DNA from: an uncultured Pseudomonadales bacterium
Lineage (GTDB): Bacteria; Pseudomonadota; Gammaproteobacteria; Pseudomonadales; Azotimanducaceae
Assembly (NCBI GenBank): GCA_947258825.1
Contig: CAMYJX010000029.1
Location: 1-46,086 of the forward strand
Length of the DNA: 46,086 nucleotides
Direction of reading: 5' to 3'
Shown here piece after piece: positions 1-8,657 of this stretch (position 1 is its first letter; each line of letters begins with the position of its first letter). The notes under the pieces were generated by a model. The model had not been told where the DNA came from. It made no database searches and saw only the letters and a program-made list of their open reading frames with translations. Both the position numbers and the translations under genes were made by a program.

Positions 1-1
1 C

Positions 2-202
2 GTGATCCGGCATCTGCTGGCCATGGCCGAGGAGCTGGACCTGGAGGTCGTAGCCGAGGGCATCGAGACCCAGGCGCAGAACGACTACCTGGCCGAGGCT
101 CGCTGTGATCTCGGGCAGGGCTTCCTGGTGGCCCGGCCCATGGCCGAGGACGCCTTGACCGACTTTCTAGCCGACTTTCTAGTCGACTTTCTCGCCGACT
201 GA
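2..202 (+). CDS. EAL-domain cyclic-di-GMP phosphodiesterase, C-terminal fragment
   Basis: Only the last 66 residues lie in the window; the gene begins upstream of base 1. The fragment carries the end of an EAL domain: the VVAEGIET motif, a conserved Cys a little later, and the closing QGFLVARPM segment. EAL domains hydrolyse cyclic-di-GMP, but whether this copy is active cannot be judged because the catalytic front half is missing, and an associated GGDEF or sensor domain is equally out of sight. The reading frame ends in an unusual tail in which a four-residue unit (DFLA/DFLV) is repeated, encoded by a 12-bp tandem repeat. Family assignment is secure; activity is unknown. Confidence 0.85.
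   Translation: MIRHLLAMAEELDLEVVAEGIETQAQNDYLAEARCDLGQGFLVARPMAEDALTDFLADFLVDFLAD
161..200 (+). repeat. 12-bp tandem repeat inside the EAL gene, 3.3 copies
   Basis: Units are gactttctagcc, gactttctagtc and gactttctcgcc followed by a partial gact. They encode the repeated tail DFLA-DFLV-DFLA-D at the extreme C-terminus, just before the stop. Being a multiple of three, copy-number change would lengthen or shorten the tail without breaking the frame. Confidence 0.85.
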
Positions 203-326
203 ACCCGACTTCCCCCTAGCGCCAGGGACGGCGCGACCTACGTCACCTTTCTGGCCGAACTTCCATGGCAGCTCTGAAAAACCCGTCTAGCCTGAATACG
301 AGGCAAAAAGAATCGGACCAAAGACC

Positions 327-2843
327 ATGAGCTCCAGAATAACTCAGAACCTCCAGACTCAGGCTCTGCTCTTCATGCTGGCTTGCCCTGCCTGGGTAAG
401 CGCTGCTGACGAGCCAGGCGCGTCTCGACCCATCGAAAACGTAGTGGTCACGGGTACCCGCATTCAGGAAGCGACCCCCGTCAACGTCACGACGATGGAT
501 AGAGCTTTCATCGATCGTTCGGGCAAAGTTACCCTGACGGGGCTTGTACGCGATCTCGTCTACAACAACGCGGGTACGGTGGACGAGCAGTTCACTCAGG
601 GCTTCGCCCCGGCATCCGCTGGCATAGACCTTCGCGGCATGGGTGTGAGCCGAACCCTGGTGCTCCTGGACGGCCGACGCATGCCGATCTTTCCGTTTGC
701 CCAGAACGGCAACGAGAGCTTTGTAGATATCAACCTGATCCCGCTGGCCGCCGTGGAGCGCATCGAGGTGCTCAAGGACGGCGCGTCGGCCATTTACGGT
801 GCGGATGCCATCGCCGGTGTGGTCAACATCATCACTCACGATGCCAGCTCCCCGCGGCGGATTTCCGGCCGCTACAGCTCGACATCCGAGGGTGATGGCG
901 ACGAAGCGCAGGTCAGCGTCAGCGGCGGCGCAACCCTGGGCGAGGCGGATTTCAGCTTTGCCATGGACTACGTCGACAGGGACCACATCATGGCGCGGGA
1001 TCGTAACATCTCGGAAAGCGCCAACGGCCCCATCGACGATCGCAGCAATGCCGGCAACCCGGGCACCTTCATCACGTCTCTGGGCCCGGTACCTGATTCG
1101 AGCTGCCCCGCCGACAGCGTGCGCGGCCCGTTCTGCACCTACGATTTCGCCAAGGACGTTACCCTGGTGCCGGAAACCGAGCGCATCGGCCTGTTCGGTT
1201 CCTGGGATCAATCGCTGACCGAGTCGGTGGGCGCCTTTACGCGAGTCATGTACAGCCACTCCGAGAGTTCCCGCGACCTGGCCGGGGCGCCAAACGCATA
1301 TCCGGTAAGCGCGGCGAACCCCAACAACCCATTTGGCGAAGACGTGCTCGCCATTTACCGCCTGAACGAGCTGGGCCCGCGTCGGGACGACTTCGACTCC
1401 GATTCCTACAACTGGATCAGCGGCCTGAGCGGCAACCTTGCCGGCTGGAACTGGGAACTGGCCGGGGGCCGGAGCGAAGTAGACACGACCATCAAAGGCG
1501 TGCTCGGCTACGCCCTCAACGCGGACGTGCAGGCAGCCATCGACGCCGGTACGCTCAACGTATTCGGCGACAGCCCGAATCTGAATCCCAACGATCTGCT
1601 CTACCGCACCAAGCGAGAGGGTAAGAGCTATCTGACCCAGTTCGACTTCAACGTCTCCGGCAACCTGTTCGACATGCCTCACGGCCCGGCAGGCGCAGCC
1701 TTCGGGATCGAGTACCGGGACGAGAATTTCTCCGACAAGTTCGACCCGGCAACCGCTGCCGGCGACGTCGTCGGGGTGGGCGGCGTTTCCGCCAACGGCG
1801 ACCGGGACGTCTGGGCCATGTATGCCGAGTTCGTATTTCCTCTGCTGGACAGCGTCGAGCTGCAGCTGGCCGGTCGCTACGACGACTACAGCGACTTCGG
1901 CAACACCTTCAATCCCAAGCTTGGGCTGAACTGGCAGGCTCGAGACGACCTGCTGCTGCACGCGACGGCAAGCACCGGCTTCAAAGCTCCGGCGCTGCAC
2001 GAGCTTTACTCCGGTGAAATTGTCGGCTTCGACTCGATCTTCGACACCACCAACTGCGACGCTGCGCGCGCTGCCAACAACGCTGCCGATATCGCCGCCT
2101 ACTGCGACACGGTGCAGGAAGCCATGTTCATCTCCAGCGGCAACGAAGATCTGGATGCCGAAGAATCGGATAACCTGAGCCTGGGTGCCGCCTGGTCGCC
2201 CACCGAGGCCTGGGACCTCAACATCGACTGGTGGCACATCAAGAACGATGACGCCGTGGCCAGCAACGCCCAGTTCTACATTGACAACGAAAGCGAGTTC
2301 CCGGGCAACGTCGTCCGGGATCCAGGCGGCGACATCGTCATGGTGCTGAGCCCGTTCCGCAACGTTGCCGAGCAGAAACTCTGGGGCATCGACATGGGCA
2401 CCGAGTTCCGTTTTGATGCCGGCGCGGCAGGCGACTTCGCGACGGGGCTGACCACCACTTACCTGGGGTCATTCGAGCAGAAAGCCTCGTCCGGGCAACC
2501 AACGGAAGACATCGCAGGCGAGGATGGCCATGCCGAATGGCGGGCTCAGGCAGATCTGACCTGGATCCGCGCCGACTACCAAGCTAGCCTGACCGTGAAC
2601 TACATAGACGGTTACGATCGGGAGGAGGCGGACGACAGCATCGACTCCTGGACCACAGTGGACCTGCAGTTGAACTGGAACCCGGCCCTGCTGCGCGGCG
2701 GCGCGGTCGCCCTCGGCATGGACAACGTTTTCGATGAGGAGCCGCCGGAAGATCCGTTCCTGGAAGGCTGGCCCTTCTTCAACCGTGCGCTGCATGATCC
2801 GAGAGGCAGGTCCTTTTACCTGCGTTACTCACAGGATTTCTGA
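327..2843 (+). CDS. TonB-dependent outer-membrane receptor
   Basis: An 838-residue TonB-dependent receptor that would import a scarce ligand across the outer membrane using TonB/ExbBD energy. A signal peptide covers about residues 1-26 (cleavage after VSA). A plug domain follows, from the VVVTGTRI motif near residue 40 through the DLRGMG, LVLLDGRR, VERIEVLKDGASAIYGADAIAGVVNII signature to about residue 170. The rest is a 22-strand-type barrel with the typical gain of Asn/Asp/Tyr/Trp, and the protein ends in Phe as expected for Bam-dependent insertion. The ligand cannot be told from sequence; there is no adjacent iron, cobalamin or sugar gene. Next on the same strand is an MCE operon about 100 bp downstream, and co-transcription is possible but not shown. 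The ribosome-binding site is weak. Confidence 0.93.
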   Translation: MSSRITQNLQTQALLFMLACPAWVSAADEPGASRPIENVVVTGTRIQEATPVNVTTMDRAFIDRSGKVTLTGLVRDLVYNNAGTVDEQFTQGFAPASAGIDLRGMGVSRTLVLLDGRRMPIFPFAQNGNESFVDINLIPLAAVERIEVLKDGASAIYGADAIAGVVNIITHDASSPRRISGRYSSTSEGDGDEAQVSVSGGATLGEADFSFAMDYVDRDHIMARDRNISESANGPIDDRSNAGNPGTFITSLGPVPDSSCPADSVRGPFCTYDFAKDVTLVPETERIGLFGSWDQSLTESVGAFTRVMYSHSESSRDLAGAPNAYPVSAANPNNPFGEDVLAIYRLNELGPRRDDFDSDSYNWISGLSGNLAGWNWELAGGRSEVDTTIKGVLGYALNADVQAAIDAGTLNVFGDSPNLNPNDLLYRTKREGKSYLTQFDFNVSGNLFDMPHGPAGAAFGIEYRDENFSDKFDPATAAGDVVGVGGVSANGDRDVWAMYAEFVFPLLDSVELQLAGRYDDYSDFGNTFNPKLGLNWQARDDLLLHATASTGFKAPALHELYSGEIVGFDSIFDTTNCDAARAANNAADIAAYCDTVQEAMFISSGNEDLDAEESDNLSLGAAWSPTEAWDLNIDWWHIKNDDAVASNAQFYIDNESEFPGNVVRDPGGDIVMVLSPFRNVAEQKLWGIDMGTEFRFDAGAAGDFATGLTTTYLGSFEQKASSGQPTEDIAGEDGHAEWRAQADLTWIRADYQASLTVNYIDGYDREEADDSIDSWTTVDLQLNWNPALLRGGAVALGMDNVFDEEPPEDPFLEGWPFFNRALHDPRGRSFYLRYSQDF

Positions 2844-2942
2844 GCACCAGCAAGCGGCGAGCCCTGACGCCGCTTCCCATTCGGGTGCCAACCCATCATA
2901 TTGGCGTCGGACCGACCATCGTTTCGACGTCATGAATGCGCA

Positions 2943-4073
2943 ATGACCGCCGCCACGCTCACCTGCCAACGCTCGAACGCTGACAGCCTGATTGTTCACT
3001 TGACGGGAGACTGGTTGCTGCGCAGCGATCTCCCGGGAGCCGGACCCGTGCTCAGGGAGCTATCCGAGCCCGACAAACCCTCAGCAATCGAGTTCAATAC
3101 GGTAGACCTTGGCAGCTGGGATACGGGGCTGCTGACCATGCTGGTAGCTGTGCATCGCGGTGCGCTCGCTCATGATATTACCGTCCAGGAGTCGGGCCTT
3201 CCCGAAGGCGCGCGGGGTCTGCTCGCCCTCGCCTTCGCCGTGAAGGAGCGCGAGGGTGCCCGCCGGCAAGCCGTGGACGAACGGTTTCTCGAGCGCGTCG
3301 GGCAGGCCACCGCCGACGCTCTGAACAACGGGCGCGAGCTGCTGACCTTCACCGGCGAAGTGGTGCTTTCTCTTTGCCGCGTTGCAACCGGAAGGGCTAC
3401 TTACCTGCGGTCGGACCTGCTGCAGCATATTCAGGAGGCCGGAGCAGAGGCGCTGCCCATTACCACGCTGATCACTTTTCTGATCGGCATGATCTTCGCG
3501 TTCGTGGGTGTGATGCAGCTTCAACAGTTCGGTGCGGGCATCTATACCGCCGATCTGGTGGCTATTGCCATGGTACGGGAAATGGCGCCTATCATGACCG
3601 CCATTCTGATGGCGGGACGCACCGGGGCTTCCTACGCCGCACAGATCGGCACCATGAAGGTTAACGAGGAAGTCGACGCTCTGACCACCCTGGGCCTAAA
3701 CCCCTTCGATTTCCTGGTTAGCCCCAGAGTCATCGCCCTGTTGCTGATGATGCCCCTGCTCAGCCTGTACGGCAGCGCCATGGGCATACTGGGTGGCATG
3801 GGAGTGGGCCTGGTAATGCTCGACGTCGGCCTGATGCAATATGTGCAGCAGACCGTGGAGGCGGTGGAACAGACCGATCTCTGGGGAGGGCTTTTCAAAT
3901 CGGTGGTGTTCGGCAGCCTGGTTGCCATGGCCGGCTGCCAGCAGGGCATGGCCTGCGGTGACAGCGCGCTGGCCGTGGGCCAGTCGACGACCAGAGCGGT
4001 GGTGATGAGCATCGTGCTCATCGTCGTCAGCGCATCCATCCTGACCATCATCTACATCAACCTGGATATCTGA
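2943..4073 (+). CDS. MlaE/YrbE-family ABC permease with N-terminal STAS-like domain
   Basis: Inner-membrane permease of an MCE-type lipid transporter. The C-terminal two thirds match the MlaE family: an amphipathic entry helix, then several hydrophobic segments, with the conserved EMAPIMTAILMAGRTGA region and the EEVDALTTLGLNP coupling segment that contacts the ATPase. The first ~110 residues are soluble and resemble a STAS domain (ending near TVQESGLPEGARGL), so a separate MlaB-like protein may be built in. I chose ATG 2943 (MTAATL) over an in-frame ATG at 2901 because the latter adds a charged, non-conserved stretch; neither has a strong ribosome-binding site. The ATPase gene starts 12 bp after the stop. 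Confidence 0.92.
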   Translation: MTAATLTCQRSNADSLIVHLTGDWLLRSDLPGAGPVLRELSEPDKPSAIEFNTVDLGSWDTGLLTMLVAVHRGALAHDITVQESGLPEGARGLLALAFAVKEREGARRQAVDERFLERVGQATADALNNGRELLTFTGEVVLSLCRVATGRATYLRSDLLQHIQEAGAEALPITTLITFLIGMIFAFVGVMQLQQFGAGIYTADLVAIAMVREMAPIMTAILMAGRTGASYAAQIGTMKVNEEVDALTTLGLNPFDFLVSPRVIALLLMMPLLSLYGSAMGILGGMGVGLVMLDVGLMQYVQQTVEAVEQTDLWGGLFKSVVFGSLVAMAGCQQGMACGDSALAVGQSTTRAVVMSIVLIVVSASILTIIYINLDI

Positions 4074-4085
4074 TGGACACCTGAC

Positions 4086-4892
4086 ATGACCGAGCCGCAA
4101 CCGCACATCGTTACCCGGGACCTGACCCTCGCATTTGGCGATTTCACGGTTCAGCGCGACCTGAACTTCACCGTCAATCGAGGAGACGTGTTCATCATCA
4201 TGGGCGGGTCCGGCTGCGGCAAAAGCACCCTGCTGAAGGCGATGATCGGCCTGAAACAGCCGGCCTCCGGCGAGGTTTACTACGACGGCGAGCCGTTCTG
4301 GTCGTCCAGCGAAAGCGCAAGGGAAGCCACGAAACGCAAGTTCGGCACCCTGTTTCAGGCGGGCGCTCTGTGGAGCTCCATGACGTTAGCCGAGAACATC
4401 GGCCTGGCGCTGAAGCAGTACACCGATCTGAGCGATGCGCAGATCCGCGACGTTGCTGCGTACAAGTTGATGCTGGTGGGGCTGACGGGTTTCGAGGACT
4501 ATTATCCCAGTGAAATCTCAGGCGGCATGAAGAAGCGGGCGGGCCTTGCCCGCGCCATGGCGCTGGATCCGGAGATCCTGTTTTTCGACGAGCCTTCGGC
4601 CGGGCTGGACCCCCTTTCCGCCAGGCGCCTCGATGATCTGATCCTGGAGCTCCGGGATTCACTGGGTACCACCGTCGTCGTCGTGACCCACGAGCTGGCG
4701 AGCATCTTCAGCATCGGCAACAATTCGGTGTTTCTGGATCCGGAAACGAAGACCCAGCTGGCCACCGGAAATCCCCGCGAGCTGCGAGACCATCACCCGG
4801 ATCTTGCGGTGCGCAACTTTTTGCAGCGCGGGGCCCCCGCTAAAGGCGGGGCCGCCGTCGACGGCAGCGCCGCGGAGGCAATCGCGCCATGA
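4086..4892 (+). CDS. MlaF-like ABC transporter ATP-binding protein
   Basis: ATPase partner of the upstream permease, 268 residues. Walker A GGSGCGKST lies near residue 40, the Q-loop is in LFQAG, the ABC signature is ISGGMKKR, and Walker B with catalytic Glu is ILFFDEPSAGLDP, followed by the H-loop VVVTHE. The signature GGMKKR and the C-terminal extension are typical of the MlaF/Ttg2A branch, which energises phospholipid movement between inner and outer membrane. The last ~20 residues are Ala/Gly-rich and variable. Its stop overlaps the start of the MCE gene by 4 bp (ATGA), implying translational coupling. Confidence 0.95.
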   Translation: MTEPQPHIVTRDLTLAFGDFTVQRDLNFTVNRGDVFIIMGGSGCGKSTLLKAMIGLKQPASGEVYYDGEPFWSSSESAREATKRKFGTLFQAGALWSSMTLAENIGLALKQYTDLSDAQIRDVAAYKLMLVGLTGFEDYYPSEISGGMKKRAGLARAMALDPEILFFDEPSAGLDPLSARRLDDLILELRDSLGTTVVVVTHELASIFSIGNNSVFLDPETKTQLATGNPRELRDHHPDLAVRNFLQRGAPAKGGAAVDGSAAEAIAP

Positions 4893-5911
4893 GCAAGCAG
4901 GCCAATCCTACCCTGATCGGCGGTTTCGTCGTGGGCGCCATCGGGCTGCTCGCGCTGGCCATCGCCATCTTCGGCGGCGCCGAGCTGTTTGCCCGCAAAA
5001 CCGTGCTGGTTAGCTACTTCGACGGCTCGGTGAAAGGGTTGCGGGTGGGCGCAGATGTGGCGTTCCGCGGCGTGCGGGTTGGCTTCGTGCGCAATATCGA
5101 GCTGCTGACCGAGATCGACACCCTGGCGCCAAAGATCGAGGTCACCATGGAGCTGCTGCCCGAAACCATGAAGGTGATGCGAGAAGGGCAGCCGATGAGC
5201 GGCGGGCTCGTTACGGCACGATCGGTTGATCAACTGGTCAATGCCGGCTTCAGCGCCCAGCTGGGGAGCGAGAGCTTCGTTACCGGGCAGCTGCTGGTAG
5301 AGCTGGACTTCCGTCCCGAGCAGACCCTTGCGCTGTACAGCAGCAATCCGCCCTATCCGGAAATTCCCAGCGTCACCTCGGAGATTCAACAGGCAATACA
5401 ACGCCTGCAGAGCCTGGCGGCTGACATCGAGCAGAACGTCGACCTGGAAGCGTTGAGCACGCGCCTGTTGAGCATGCTGCAGGGGTTGGATGAGCTGGCG
5501 AATTCCAGAGATCTCCGTGAAGCAATCACCGGATTCAATCGCCTCGTGAATACCGAGGATACTCAGCAGCTCCCCGCCGCCTTGCAGGGCACCATTGCCG
5601 ATCTGCGGCTGACCATAGCGGACACGCGGGCGCTCATCGAGAACAGCGGCAATCTGATAAAGGGCACGGAGGCAGATGTGGACGCGCTCTTCGCTGAGAT
5701 CAGACCTGTCGCCGCAGGGTTGAACGACGTCATGGACGAAGCAGAAAAAACCCTGCGGGAGGTGAGGAAGCAGGTGGCCGGTGACTCGACCCAGATGTAT
5801 CAGCTGCGCTCCACGCTGGCAGAGGTCGAGTCCGCGGCCGAATCCGTAAAAGCGTTTTTCGAATACATGGAACGTAATCCAGAAGCCCTGCTGCGCGGCA
5901 AGCGGCAATAA
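4889..5911 (+). CDS. MCE-family protein (MlaD/PqiB-like), membrane-anchored
   Basis: Periplasmic lipid-binding component, 340 residues. A single N-terminal transmembrane helix (about residues 9-31, GGFVVGAIGLLALAIAIFGG) is followed by one MCE domain (about 38-125, including SYFDGSVKGLRVGADV and FRGVRVGFV), then a long helical, partly coiled-coil region. That tail makes it almost twice as long as the short MlaD type and closer in shape to proteins that build a needle or tube across the periplasm, though only one MCE domain is visible. It sits between the ATPase (4-bp overlap) and a PqiC-like lipoprotein gene 14 bp downstream, which would be its outer-membrane partner. Confidence 0.92.
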   Translation: MSKQANPTLIGGFVVGAIGLLALAIAIFGGAELFARKTVLVSYFDGSVKGLRVGADVAFRGVRVGFVRNIELLTEIDTLAPKIEVTMELLPETMKVMREGQPMSGGLVTARSVDQLVNAGFSAQLGSESFVTGQLLVELDFRPEQTLALYSSNPPYPEIPSVTSEIQQAIQRLQSLAADIEQNVDLEALSTRLLSMLQGLDELANSRDLREAITGFNRLVNTEDTQQLPAALQGTIADLRLTIADTRALIENSGNLIKGTEADVDALFAEIRPVAAGLNDVMDEAEKTLREVRKQVAGDSTQMYQLRSTLAEVESAAESVKAFFEYMERNPEALLRGKRQ

Positions 5912-5925
5912 CGAGCACCCATATC

Positions 5926-6537
5926 ATGATCCGTTCAGGCTATCTATCCATTGCAGTGTGCGCGGCCCTGCTGCTGTCGGCCTGCACCACCACTTCCAGC
6001 ACCGCCCGTTTCTACCAGCTGGCGCCCATAGCGACGGATGCCGCCCCGGATGAGCCGGGCGCGACGGTTCTCGCTTTGGGGCCGGTGACGTTTCCCGACT
6101 ATCTGAAACGCCCGCAGATGGTGAAGCGCAGCAGCTCCACTTCCATCGGTATCGACGAGTTCAACCGCTGGGCAGAACCCTTGGACGAGTCGATGCCGCG
6201 AATTCTTGCAGAGAATATTGATGCGCTGATGAGCGATCTGGTCGTCGTTCCCTTCACAAACCGCGCGGTGGTGGCCGACGCTCGTCTGTACGCTACCGTG
6301 AGCCGGTTCGACTCCGACGCTTCGGGGCGTACGGTGCTCATGGTGCAATGGGGTATCACCCGGACGGAACGTGGCGTCAGCGTAGCGCCGCGCACCGATC
6401 GTTACGTGACGCAGGCGACTCCTGCTGAGGATCCGGCCGCGATCGCGGTTGCCATGTCCGATCTGGTGGAACAGTTCAGCCGGGAGATCGCGGCGCTGAT
6501 CCAGGCAAGGATTCTGAACGCGGAGCAGAATCAGTAG
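5926..6537 (+). CDS. PqiC/YmbA-like ABC-transport auxiliary lipoprotein
   Basis: A 203-residue lipoprotein with a clean signal peptide and lipobox LLSAC (lipidated Cys at residue 20). After TTTSSTARFYQLAP the sequence shows the family pattern of an YxL-type start, an LALGPVTFPDYLKRPQMV segment and the RWAEPLDESMPRILAENI segment, which are hallmarks of the DUF330/PqiC group. In Escherichia coli PqiC is the outer-membrane lipoprotein of the PqiABC MCE system. Here it closes an operon that otherwise has MlaE/F/D-like parts. I see no MlaC-type periplasmic shuttle gene. The protein's role as an outer-membrane anchor for the MCE tube is inference from family and context. Confidence 0.9.
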   Translation: MIRSGYLSIAVCAALLLSACTTTSSTARFYQLAPIATDAAPDEPGATVLALGPVTFPDYLKRPQMVKRSSSTSIGIDEFNRWAEPLDESMPRILAENIDALMSDLVVVPFTNRAVVADARLYATVSRFDSDASGRTVLMVQWGITRTERGVSVAPRTDRYVTQATPAEDPAAIAVAMSDLVEQFSREIAALIQARILNAEQNQ

Positions 6538-6679
6538 CGTCTACCCGAATCCGGGCGGCAGACAACCCGGCCCCCCCGGCTGCCGAGAATCGCGAGCTAA
6601 GGGTTCTTTGTCCCGCACCGTCCCCGTCTCTAAGCCTTCATTTGTATCCTAAACTCAATAGATGTGGAAAGATGAAGAC

Positions 6680-7174
6680 ATGGAGATCAACAGCTGTGCG
6701 ATTCGGCGTCTTCGTGATCACCTGCTCGCGGATCCGCCCACAAAACCATCCGAAAGCTGTGCGGGAGCGGTTCAGGCAGAAGCAGCCGTCATCAGGCGGC
6801 TGGAACCTTTCGCCGAAACCATGTATCTGGTGATGATGGCTGACGGTGAGCCAGCAACAACCGAGCTACAGGCCCTGAATGCAGCTCTGGCCGTGCTTTC
6901 CGATGGCCAGATCAGTCAAGCCGCAATTGATTCCATGCTCAACGGGTTCCAGGAGCGCGCCAGTAACGAAGGCACCGAAGCCCGACTCTGGCAGCTCGGC
7001 GTGCATCTCAGCGCGGACCGGGATGATCGGGAGACCGCTTTCTCTCTTGGTGCCGTGATGGCCCTGGCGGACGACCAGGTAGACGTTCGAGAAAATCAGG
7101 CCCTTAACTGGGTTCAGGAATATTTCGGACTATCTGATCGTCGCGTCTCTGAGATTCTGCAAAGCGTAGACTAG
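6680..7174 (+). CDS. TerB-like domain protein
   Basis: About 164 residues, predicted soluble and mostly helical. The pattern MADGEPATTELQAL followed later by ALADDQVDVRENQAL is the two-fold acidic helix-loop-helix arrangement of the TerB/DjlA-N fold, which is found in tellurite-resistance TerB and in many unrelated stress or envelope proteins. No other ter genes are near, so tellurite resistance should not be inferred. ATG 6680 (MEINS) is preferred over ATG 6662 because ggaaag lies 11-12 bp ahead of it; both are possible. The gene runs into a hairpin and is convergent with the next gene. Confidence 0.7.
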   Translation: MEINSCAIRRLRDHLLADPPTKPSESCAGAVQAEAAVIRRLEPFAETMYLVMMADGEPATTELQALNAALAVLSDGQISQAAIDSMLNGFQERASNEGTEARLWQLGVHLSADRDDRETAFSLGAVMALADDQVDVRENQALNWVQEYFGLSDRRVSEILQSVD

Positions 7175-7177
7175 TGT

Positions 7178-7210
7178 CCTGTCTGGCTGATTCCTTGCGT
7201 ATCAGACAGG
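7178..7210. terminator. Hairpin between convergent genes, possible bidirectional terminator
   Basis: The arms cctgtctg (7178-7185) and cagacagg (7203-7210) are perfect complements with a 17-nt loop that can itself pair ctgat with atcag. It lies in the 39-bp gap between the TerB-like gene and the minus-strand metallophosphoesterase. No clear U-tract follows on either strand, so intrinsic termination is uncertain. Confidence 0.4.
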
Positions 7211-7213
7211 AAA

Positions 7214-8086
7214 TTAGCCCTCGAAGAAAACCTCGCGTACATCCACGCCAGTCGAAGAGACCTTCATTTCTACATGGTGACGATGAATGGCAGCCTCCCG
7301 CGCAAAAATGCGAGGCACTCTGGCAGCATTTATGTAGAGCGTACCCTGCTTCTCAACCTGCCAAGGCCTTTCCCTGCCATGCTTGGTCTCAAGGTGCATA
7401 TGACCGGCCACCACGGCCAATACCCGCTTCCCGTTACGCTTGGCGTAATCTATCGCTGCGGCCAGATCAGGATCACCCCAATCTCCGCCACCGGGCTTGA
7501 AGTCGCAACCCCAGATCGCGTGGGGTTCGTCGCCCAGGCCCGTCGGACCGTTGTGGGAGAAAAACACCACTTGTTCGGTCTCGACCTGATCTAGCAGGGC
7601 AAACAGTTTCGCCTTGGAAGCCTCCAGGCTGTCAACGCCATACGAGGCCTGCATGTGCTCGGGGAAAGACAGCTCGGGACCACCCATGCTATGGGGACGA
7701 GCAGCAATAATGGTCAGATCCAAGGGCCCGCGGGTGTGCCGATGCAGGGTGTAGCCACACAGTCGGATACCGATGTCCGGCATTTCAGAACCGTTACTTT
7801 CGAGGCCAGAGCGGATAGCTGCCAGCTTCCGGATGCCGCGTCGATGGGTCAGCTCGGCCGCCAATTCGGCAATATCTCCGGTATCGTTATTGCCAGGCAT
7901 TACCAGCGTCTGCTTGCGAAGCCTGGACATCACCCGAGCAATCCGCAGGCTGCTGCTGGCCCTCCCGCCACCGAGATCGCCGGTGAAGAACAGCAGGTCG
8001 TAGTCGCTGCGATCAAAATGCGCAACGTCCATGTCGTCCCAATGGGTATGCAGATCGCCGATCACGCCGATACGCAGCTCAGACAC
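7214..8086 (-). CDS. Calcineurin-like metallophosphoesterase (TIGR04168-like)
   Basis: A 290-residue phosphoesterase. All five metal-binding blocks are visible in order: GDLHTH near the N-terminus, FTGDLGGG, MPGNND, FFSHNGP and VVAGHMHLE near the C-terminus. The overall arrangement, including the IWGCDFKPGGGDWGDPDL stretch before the last block, resembles the TIGR04168 group best known from cyanobacteria and plants. The substrate is not known. It is followed 8 bp upstream in sequence (that is, preceded in transcription) by the small membrane protein gene, with which it probably shares a transcript. Confidence 0.88.
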   Translation of the reverse strand: MSELRIGVIGDLHTHWDDMDVAHFDRSDYDLLFFTGDLGGGRASSSLRIARVMSRLRKQTLVMPGNNDTGDIAELAAELTHRRGIRKLAAIRSGLESNGSEMPDIGIRLCGYTLHRHTRGPLDLTIIAARPHSMGGPELSFPEHMQASYGVDSLEASKAKLFALLDQVETEQVVFFSHNGPTGLGDEPHAIWGCDFKPGGGDWGDPDLAAAIDYAKRNGKRVLAVVAGHMHLETKHGRERPWQVEKQGTLYINAARVPRIFAREAAIHRHHVEMKVSSTGVDVREVFFEG

Positions 8087-8094
8087 CGGCTTCT

Positions 8095-8526
8095 CTACTC
8101 GGGATCCAGTCGCTGGGGTTCCAACGACTGGGGATCCAGCCGTACAAAGACTCTGGGAGGAAATCCGGTGAGAAATCTGAAACCCAGTCCGACCGGGTTG
8201 TCGTCGTCGACGCGATCGTGCTCGTTACCGCTCACCGGCTGCGCCAGATAAGCCTTCCGGGTGCCATCAACGGTCACGGAAACGGTCGGATTCTCCAGCG
8301 CCTGGTTATACCAGGCCCTCGGCCAGTGGTTGGCCGCCACGTAGAGCTTGCCGTGACTCTCGAGCCGGGTTACGACCCGGTCGTGGGTCGAGCCGTCCGC
8401 TGCCGTCGTCGTAATGACCAGGGTGCCCTGCCCCGCAGGTTGGAAATAGCCCAGCAACGATTCGAACGCCACCACCAGCCCAACATAAATGAGCAACAGA
8501 ACGACAATATACTTGACAGCTTTCAC
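8095..8526 (-). CDS. Membrane-anchored DUF385/Ddn-like nitroreductase-fold protein
   Basis: About 143 residues. One N-terminal hydrophobic helix (KYIVVLLLIYVGLVVAFESL) is followed by a split-barrel domain with RLESHGKLYVAANHWPRAWYNQALENPTVSV, which is the pattern of the DUF385 or deazaflavin-dependent nitroreductase/quinone-reductase family. GTG 8526 is chosen because a near-perfect aaggagg stands 6 bp ahead; the longer open frame to 8601 adds a Cys/Arg-rich stretch with no family similarity. Actinobacterial relatives use F420, but most gammaproteobacteria do not make it, so the cofactor here is open (FMN or haem-like binding are alternatives). Confidence 0.75.
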   Translation of the reverse strand: MKAVKYIVVLLLIYVGLVVAFESLLGYFQPAGQGTLVITTTAADGSTHDRVVTRLESHGKLYVAANHWPRAWYNQALENPTVSVTVDGTRKAYLAQPVSGNEHDRVDDDNPVGLGFRFLTGFPPRVFVRLDPQSLEPQRLDPE

Positions 8527-8657
8527 TTCAGCCCTCCTTCCGCGCCCGCACGCGCTTGCGTGCGTTCGTGTGCACTCTCGATAGCGCACTTTACACAGCA
8601 TACCGTGCTTTGCGTAAGGGATCCCGACCCGGTTTGGCGTGCCGAAATGAAAGGACG

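Noticed and set aside
243..2237. 664-residue minus-strand open frame antisense to the TonB receptor
   Set aside because: It is a shadow of a GC-rich gene. The plus strand has signal peptide, plug, barrel and terminal Phe, and the antisense product has no recognisable domain.
6550..6595. Terminator-like hairpin after the MCE operon (cggcag/ctgccg arms)
   Set aside because: The arms are short and weak, with no U-tract, and similar pairings are common in GC-rich sequence.
6662..7174. Tellurite-resistance role for the TerB-like protein
   Set aside because: The fold is widely used, and no terC, terD, terZ or other ter gene is present in the window.
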